Assembly: GCA_024640765.1 (NCBI GenBank)
Contig: JAHEEK010000012.1
Coordinates: 14,989-78,988 of the forward strand
Source: Nereida sp024640765
Lineage (GTDB): Bacteria > Pseudomonadota > Alphaproteobacteria > Rhodobacterales > Rhodobacteraceae
Reading direction: 5' to 3'
DNA length: 64,000 nucleotides
Under the pieces are notes generated by a model. It worked only from the letters and a program-made list of their open reading frames with translations, ran no database searches and was not told the origin of the DNA. The position numbers and the translations under genes were made by a program. Positions 58,714 to 64,000 of the stretch are shown in pieces (positions within the stretch are counted from its first letter, which is position 1; each line of letters begins with the position of its first letter).

Positions 58714-61491
58714 CTATACGTCGGTCGAAGTGTTGGGGGCAGCGTCGCCACGGTCTTCTACATCAGCATCTTCCGCTGTCTGATCTGCGATCCAAGCCAC
58801 GCTGACGACTTTTTCACCTTTAGATGTATCGAATACTTTCACACCACCAGCGCTACGCGATCTAAAGCTAATGCCTTCAACAGGGACGCGAATTGACTGA
58901 CCTTTGCTGGTCACCAACATGATCTGATCTTCCAGCTCAATCGGGAAGGAGGCCACAATCTGACCGCCGCGCATGGCTTTATCCATTGCCTGCACACCCA
59001 TGCCGCCGCGTCCACGCAGCGGATAGTCATGGCTGGATGACATTTTGCCCGCACCGTTTTCCGTGATGGTCAGAATCAGGTTTTCGGAAGCTGACATTTC
59101 GACGTAACGCTCTTGGGGTAGGTTAATATCAGCAACTGCTTCCTCATCTGCTGCATCAACTTCGTCCGTTATACCCGCGACAAGTCTACGCATTTTCAAA
59201 TATGCGGCACGTTCTTCCGATGATGCCTCGAAGTGGCGGATGATCGACATTGAGACAACTGTATCATCGCTTGCAAGCTTAACACCGCGCACACCGACCG
59301 AGGCCCGTGAGTTGAAGATACGGACGTCCGTTGCATTAAATCGGATCGCACGACCTGAGTTGGTCACCAACATGACATCATCGTCGTTCGACGCGATGCG
59401 TGCGTTGATAAGCGTGGTGTTCTCGTGCTCACCCTCAAACTTCATCGCGATTTTGCCGTTGCGCATGACGTTCGTGAAATCGGAAAGCTTGTTGCGGCGC
59501 ACGGTGCCTGCGGATGTTGCGAAGACAACCTGCAGATCGTCCCACTCTTTTTCATCACGGTCCACAGGCATGATCGCAGCAATCGAAACACCCTGCGGGA
59601 TGGGCAAGATATTGACGATTGCTTTGCCTTTTGAGGTGCGTGAGCCTTGGGGTAGGCGCCACGTCTTGAGCTTGTAAACCATGCCGTCTGTCGTAAAGAA
59701 CAGCAGTTGCGTGTGGGTATTGGACACAAACAGCGATGTGACCACGTCTTCGTCTTTAGTCGCCATGCCGGACAAGCCTTTGCCACCGCGACGTTGGGCG
59801 CGGAAGTCAGCAAGCGGCGTCCGCTTGATATAGCCACCTTGGGTAATTGTGACGACCATGTCTTCGCGTTCGATCAGGTCCTCGTCTTCCATGTCGCCGG
59901 ACCAATCGACGATCTCTGTACGACGCGGCACCGCATAAGCGTCACGAACTTCGGTCAGCTCATCGGTGATAATGCCCATGATACGCTCGCGAGAGCGCAA
60001 GATATCAAGGTATTCCGTGATTTTGGCCGCAAGTGCTTCCAACTCATCCGTTACTTCGGACACGCCAAGCTGTGTCAGGCGTTGCAAGCGCAATTCAAGA
60101 ATAGCGCGCGCCTGAGTTTCAGACAGATTATATGTACCGTCTTCATTGGCCTTATGGGTCGGATCATCGATCAGCTTGATGTAGGTCAAAATATCCTGGG
60201 CGGGCCAGCGGCGCGTCATCAGTTTTTCACGGGCCTCAGCAGCATCCGCAGAAGAACGGATCGTTGCAACGATCTCATCCACATTTGATACGGCCACAGC
60301 CAAACCACACAATACGTGACTACGTTCGCGGGCTTTGCGCAGATCAAAGGCGGTGCGGCGCGCCACCACTTCTTCGCGGAAAGCAATAAACGATGTCAGG
60401 AACTTACGAAGTGTAAGTTGTTCGGGCTTGCCGCCGTTCAGGGCCAACATGTTCGCACCAAAACTTGTTTGCATTGGTGTAAAGCGGAACAACTGGTTGA
60501 GAACGACTTCAGCTGTCGCATCGCGTTTCAACTCAATCACCACGCGCACACCGTTACGGTCAGATTCGTCTTGAACGTGGCTGATGCCTTCGATCTTTTT
60601 CTCGCGAACTTGTTCCGCGATTTTGTCGATCATAGAGGCTTTGTTCACTTGATAGGGGATTTCATCGATTACAATCGCCCAACGATCCTTACGGATTTCC
60701 TCAACGCGGGTTTTGGAGCGGATCACAACGCTGCCACGTCCCTCAAGATAGGCTTTACGCGCGCCAGAGCGGCCCAACATAATGCCGCCTGTTGGGAAAT
60801 CAGGGCCTGGAATGTAGTCAATCAGCTGCTCTGAAGTTAGATCAGGCTGCTGAATAAGCGCCAAAGTGGCATCGATTACCTCGCCCAAATTATGGGGCGG
60901 GATGTTCGTGGCCATACCAACGGCAATACCGCCAGCACCGTTGACCAGCATGTTTGGAAAACGTGCGGGCAGAACAGTCGGCTCAGTATCTTTGCCGTCG
61001 TAGTTGTCTTGAAAATCAACGGTCTCTTTTTCAATATCTGCAAGCAACGCACCCGCCGGTTTGTCCATGCGCACTTCGGTATAGCGCATGGCGGCCGCGT
61101 TATCGCCGTCCATGGAGCCGAAGTTGCCCTGACCATCCAGCAGTGGAAGCGACATTGAGAAATCTTGGGCCATGCGCACCAGTGCGTCGTAAATTGCGCT
61201 GTCGCCGTGGGGGTGATATTTACCCATTACATCGCCAACAGGGCGGGCAGACTTACGGTAAGACTTTTCGGCGGTATTACCTGTTTCATGCATCGCATAA
61301 AGAATGCGGCGGTGCACAGGTTTAAGACCATCACGCAGGTCAGGGATCGCACGGCTAACGATGACCGACATCGCGTAATCAAGATAGGCCGTTTTCATCT
61401 CATCGACAATGTCGACTTGCGGTCCGTCGTAAACATACCCCTGAACGGTGTTTTCTTTTTCGTTTTCAGGTGTTTCTGGCGTGTCGCTCAT
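58714..61491 (-). CDS. gyrA: DNA gyrase subunit A
   Basis: GyrA cuts and rejoins DNA to add negative supercoils. The 925-residue protein has the catalytic Tyr137 in AAAMRYTEV, and the GyrA box QRRGGKG before the C-terminal beta-pinwheel domain, which confirms gyrase rather than topoisomerase IV. The quinolone-determining region reads GKYHPHGDSAIYD, with Ser98 and Asp102 in wild-type form, so no resistance change is seen there. An acidic C-terminal tail (DADVEDRGDAAPN) ends the protein. Confidence 0.97.
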   Translation of the reverse strand: MSDTPETPENEKENTVQGYVYDGPQVDIVDEMKTAYLDYAMSVIVSRAIPDLRDGLKPVHRRILYAMHETGNTAEKSYRKSARPVGDVMGKYHPHGDSAIYDALVRMAQDFSMSLPLLDGQGNFGSMDGDNAAAMRYTEVRMDKPAGALLADIEKETVDFQDNYDGKDTEPTVLPARFPNMLVNGAGGIAVGMATNIPPHNLGEVIDATLALIQQPDLTSEQLIDYIPGPDFPTGGIMLGRSGARKAYLEGRGSVVIRSKTRVEEIRKDRWAIVIDEIPYQVNKASMIDKIAEQVREKKIEGISHVQDESDRNGVRVVIELKRDATAEVVLNQLFRFTPMQTSFGANMLALNGGKPEQLTLRKFLTSFIAFREEVVARRTAFDLRKARERSHVLCGLAVAVSNVDEIVATIRSSADAAEAREKLMTRRWPAQDILTYIKLIDDPTHKANEDGTYNLSETQARAILELRLQRLTQLGVSEVTDELEALAAKITEYLDILRSRERIMGIITDELTEVRDAYAVPRRTEIVDWSGDMEDEDLIEREDMVVTITQGGYIKRTPLADFRAQRRGGKGLSGMATKDEDVVTSLFVSNTHTQLLFFTTDGMVYKLKTWRLPQGSRTSKGKAIVNILPIPQGVSIAAIMPVDRDEKEWDDLQVVFATSAGTVRRNKLSDFTNVMRNGKIAMKFEGEHENTTLINARIASNDDDVMLVTNSGRAIRFNATDVRIFNSRASVGVRGVKLASDDTVVSMSIIRHFEASSEERAAYLKMRRLVAGITDEVDAADEEAVADINLPQERYVEMSASENLILTITENGAGKMSSSHDYPLRGRGGMGVQAMDKAMRGGQIVASFPIELEDQIMLVTSKGQSIRVPVEGISFRSRSAGGVKVFDTSKGEKVVSVAWIADQTAEDADVEDRGDAAPNTSTDV

Positions 61492-61609
61492 GTGATACCT
61501 TAACTTTCCATGCGCACTATGGCTTGCGCGCTATATATTGTTATCAAAACAATAGCACTTCCTGCATATGGGGTGCAATGGGGCGTTCAGGTCGAATTTC
61601 AAGCGGCAC

Positions 61610-62419
61610 TTAACTGTTGGTGATGTCCCAGTTTGGTTTGCGCTTTTCGTTGAAGGCTGTAATGCCTTCAGCGGTGTCCTCATCGGCCATATTTTGAACC
61701 ATCACGTCACGGGTGAAAGTATATGCATCTGCCAGGGGCATTTCGAGTTGATCGTAAAACGCGCCCTTACCAAGACGCACAGCAGTTCCCAGTTTAGCAG
61801 CAACCTTTTCGGCCAAATCGCGTGTCACTGACGCCAGTTTGCTGGGTTCGGCGATACGGTTGATCAGCCCAAATTCAAGCGCGAGATTGGTTTCAATGAA
61901 GTCACCGGTCACAAGCATTTCAAACGCCTGCTTGCGGGGCAGATTGCGCGACAGGGCCACCATGGGCGTTGAGCAAAACAGCCCGATGTTCACTCCATTA
62001 ACTGCAAACCGTGTTCCTTCAGCCGCGACAGCCATATCGCAGGCGGCAACTAGCTGACATCCTGCGGCAGCGGCGACACCGTGAACTTGCGCAATGACGG
62101 GTTGGGGCAGGGTGCGAATGGCAGTCATCATCTGCGCGCATGCATCGAAAAGCGCTGTCAGTTCACGGGCACCAGCATCCGGACTTTCGCGCATCGCTTG
62201 CATTTCTTTTAGATTGTGACCCGCACAAAAGGCTTTTCCTGCCCCGCTGAGAACAACGCATCGGATGTCTTGATCCGCGGCAATATCCACAAACAGTGCG
62301 GTCAGTGCCGCAATCATCTGACTTGAAAGAGCGTTAAGCGTTTGCGGTGTTGCTAACTCAATGTACGCGACGCCGTTCGCATCACAACGGGTATAAAGAG
62401 ATGTTTGCGTATCGGTCAT
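61610..62419 (-). CDS. Enoyl-CoA hydratase/isomerase family protein
   Basis: A 269-residue crotonase-fold protein. It has the oxyanion-hole motif SGAGKAFCAGHNLKEM and the second glycine motif VHGVAAAAGCQLVAACDMAVA. In the active-site region the usual Glu pair of hydratases is not obvious (EGTRFAVNGVNIGLFCS), which suggests a subgroup with another reaction, so the exact substrate is unknown. ATG 62419 has GAGGAACAAG upstream. It is divergent from the thioesterase gene, with 54 bases between start codons. Confidence 0.85.
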   Translation of the reverse strand: MTDTQTSLYTRCDANGVAYIELATPQTLNALSSQMIAALTALFVDIAADQDIRCVVLSGAGKAFCAGHNLKEMQAMRESPDAGARELTALFDACAQMMTAIRTLPQPVIAQVHGVAAAAGCQLVAACDMAVAAEGTRFAVNGVNIGLFCSTPMVALSRNLPRKQAFEMLVTGDFIETNLALEFGLINRIAEPSKLASVTRDLAEKVAAKLGTAVRLGKGAFYDQLEMPLADAYTFTRDVMVQNMADEDTAEGITAFNEKRKPNWDITNS

Positions 62420-62473
62420 CTTGTTCCTCACAATCTTGTGGCTACAGTAGGGCCTAAACTGCTGAGAGTTGCA

Positions 62474-62899
62474 ATGACTGACCCACTTCTTACTGCCGCA
62501 GAGCTGACCGCATTTTTGGCGCGGGATTTCGAACAAGTGAAGGACGACTTCACTGTGGATGAAATCACGACGCAAGGGATCAAGCTGCGTCTCAACGTGG
62601 CTGAGAGGCACTTGCGCCCAGGTGGCACTGTATCTGGGCCTGCGATGTTTGGATTGGCCGATGTAGGGGCGTATCTGGCGATCTTGTCGCGGATTGGTCT
62701 TGAGGCGCTGACGGTGACCACGAACTGCAGTATAGATTTCATGCGCAAACCCATCGCAGGTAAAGATGTGATCTGCGACGTGCGGCTGTTGAAGCTGGGA
62801 CGGCAACTGGCGGTTTGTGATGCACTTGTGTTCAGCGATGGAGATGATCGGCCGGTTGCCCGTGCGTCATTGACCTATTCGATCCCGCCAAAGCAGTAG
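62474..62899 (+). CDS. PaaI-family hotdog thioesterase
   Basis: A 141-residue hotdog-fold thioesterase of the PaaI/YdiI type. Typical are PGGTVSGPAMFGLADVGAYLA (helix with the catalytic Asp) and TTNCSIDFMRKPIAGKDVICDV (second strand region). Such enzymes hydrolyse acyl- or aryl-CoA. The start at 62474 (ATGACTGAC) has GAGAG before it. The divergent enoyl-CoA hydratase gene suggests that the two act in one CoA-ester pathway. Confidence 0.85.
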   Translation: MTDPLLTAAELTAFLARDFEQVKDDFTVDEITTQGIKLRLNVAERHLRPGGTVSGPAMFGLADVGAYLAILSRIGLEALTVTTNCSIDFMRKPIAGKDVICDVRLLKLGRQLAVCDALVFSDGDDRPVARASLTYSIPPKQ

Positions 62900-63050
62900 T
62901 TTTATGGGGTATTTTAGTACCTATTTTGCAAGTCATTGATTGTGAATAGTTTTTCGATGTTTTGTGTTGTTGACTGCTATTTGTGCGCCTATATAAGGGG
63001 GCAATCGAATAGCCGCGGCGTCTTTCCGCTGACCTTCCAAGGATAGAAAC

Positions 63051-63509
63051 ATGAAAACCTTCACTGCGACACCCGCAGACATCGACAAGAAGTGGATCAT
63101 CATCGACGCTGAAGGCGTGGTGCTGGGCCGTCTTGCGTCGATTGTTGCGATGCGTCTTCGCGGCAAGCACAAGCCGTCGTTCACGCCCCACATGGACATG
63201 GGTGACAACGTCATCATCATCAACGCTGACAAAGTTCAGTTGACTGGTAAGAAACGTGAAGAGCGTTACTACTGGCACACTGGCTACCCAGGTGGCATCA
63301 AATACCGTACCAAAGAGCAAATCTTGGAAGGTGATCACCCTGAGCGCGTTGTAACACTTGCGATCAAACGCATGTTGCCAGGCAACCGCCTGTCACGCCA
63401 GCAAATGACGAACCTGCGTGTATATGCAGGCGCCGAGCACCCCCACGAGGCGCAAAGCCCCGAAGTGCTGGACGTCAAATCCATGAACTCAAAGAACACG
63501 AGGGTCTGA
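63051..63509 (+). CDS. rplM: 50S ribosomal protein L13
   Basis: L13 is an early-assembly protein of the large subunit and binds 23S rRNA. The 152-residue product contains WIIIDAEGVVLGRLAS and the block HMDMGDNVIIINADKVQLTGKK, both family signatures. It has a clear ribosome binding site (AAGGATAG). rpsI follows three bases after its stop, the conserved L13-S9 operon. Confidence 0.97.
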   Translation: MKTFTATPADIDKKWIIIDAEGVVLGRLASIVAMRLRGKHKPSFTPHMDMGDNVIIINADKVQLTGKKREERYYWHTGYPGGIKYRTKEQILEGDHPERVVTLAIKRMLPGNRLSRQQMTNLRVYAGAEHPHEAQSPEVLDVKSMNSKNTRV

Positions 63510-63512
63510 TAG

Positions 63513-64000
63513 ATGGCTGAAGAAATCAAAAGCCTCGATGAGCTGAACGCAGTTGCCGAAGGCACTGTTGCAGCAACAGAAGTTGAGATGACCCCACGCG
63601 AGCCCGTCCGTGACGACCTCGGCCGTTCTTATGCAACTGGTAAACGTAAAGACGCGGTTGCACGAGTTTGGATCAAGCCAGGCTCCGGCAAAGTTGTTGT
63701 GAACGGTAAAGAGATGAAGGTCTATTTTGCACGCCCTGTGCTGCAAATGATCCTGCGTCAGCCTTTCACAGTTTCTGGCACAGAAGACCAGTTCGACGTG
63801 ATGGCGACTGTCAAAGGTGGCGGTCTTTCTGGTCAAGCTGGTGCGGTTAAGCACGGCATTTCCAAAGCATTGCAACTCTACGATCCCAGCCTGCGTGGCG
63901 CGTTGAAAGCCGCTGGCTTCCTCACACGCGACAGCCGTGTTGTTGAGCGTAAGAAATACGGTAAAGCAAAAGCGCGTAAGAGCTTCCAGTTCTCCAAGCG
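63513..64000 (+). CDS. rpsI: 30S ribosomal protein S9 (stop codon beyond the window)
   Basis: S9 contacts 16S rRNA and its C-terminal Lys-Arg tail reaches the P-site tRNA. The visible 162 codons carry an acidic N-terminal extension of about 45 residues (MAEEIKSLDELNAVAEG) that is typical of alphaproteobacteria, then ATGKRKDAVARVW and the end KARKSFQFSK. The window stops inside the last Arg codon, so only the termination codon is missing. It is coupled to rplM. Confidence 0.96.
   Translation, partial: MAEEIKSLDELNAVAEGTVAATEVEMTPREPVRDDLGRSYATGKRKDAVARVWIKPGSGKVVVNGKEMKVYFARPVLQMILRQPFTVSGTEDQFDVMATVKGGGLSGQAGAVKHGISKALQLYDPSLRGALKAAGFLTRDSRVVERKKYGKAKARKSFQFSK

Noticed and set aside
1..64000. 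tRNA, rRNA, CRISPR, prophage or insertion sequence
   Set aside because: Reading for T-loop motifs, direct repeat-spacer patterns, transposase or phage motifs gave no hit; a tRNAscan or ISfinder search would be needed to exclude them formally.

Overview
The window is a 64 kb piece of an alphaproteobacterial chromosome, most likely from the Roseobacter group (Rhodobacteraceae). The evidence is: the gene order pyrH-frr-uppS-cdsA-dxr-rseP-bamA-skp-fabZ-lpxA-lpxI-lpxB; LpxI instead of LpxH; sciP next to ctrA; an alpha-type RNase E with a long acidic insert; an IalB-family protein; and a GTTC-N7-GTTC SOS box. Genus cannot be fixed by reading alone. I found no tRNA, rRNA, CRISPR array, prophage or intact insertion sequence.

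Layout. 1-7240: start of a homocysteine methyltransferase-like gene, an MprF-like membrane protein, purC-purS-purQ, and a DctB/DctD two-component pair. 7240-10620: long leader, RNase E and terminator. 10636-15555: tusA and ccdA, then a run of damaged genes (alpha/beta hydrolase, cytochrome P450, retropepsin-like protease, MarC). 15577-24450: ABC-F ATPase, ndk, TfoX-C protein, a divergent pair of cell-wall enzymes (DUF882 and L,D-transpeptidase), an lpxD-ACP-ketoacyl synthase cassette and an IalB protein. 24450-34820: two possible small RNAs, a wrecked HerA-like ATPase gene, a CorC-type protein, xerD, aroK-aroB, ssb, a lytic transglycosylase and a broken AraC regulator. 34935-48160: miaA, then the pyrH-to-lpxB envelope cluster. 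48182-55400: mnmA, sciP, a frameshifted ctrA, ligA, recG and a tiny SOS-box gene. 55394-64000: NifU-like scaffold, hisI, gluQ, trmFO, gyrA, enoyl-CoA hydratase, thioesterase, rplM and rpsI.

The housekeeping genes look intact and are often translationally coupled (ATGA or TGATG overlaps). Against this, at least six genes carry clear inactivating lesions: four in-frame stops, each explainable by one G:C to A:T transition, and several 1-4 base indels in homopolymers or short repeats. A seventh gene has lost the Asp expected in its active-site motif. This points to recent gene decay, or partly to consensus errors at homopolymers. The most consequential lesion is in ctrA, whose inhibitor gene sciP next door is intact.

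Most worth following up: the 40-residue membrane peptide gene under a perfect alphaproteobacterial LexA box downstream of recG; the ctrA frameshift; the DctD-like regulator lacking the GAFTGA loop; the small-RNA candidate at 24604-24671; and the structured inverted-repeat element between gyrA and trmFO.
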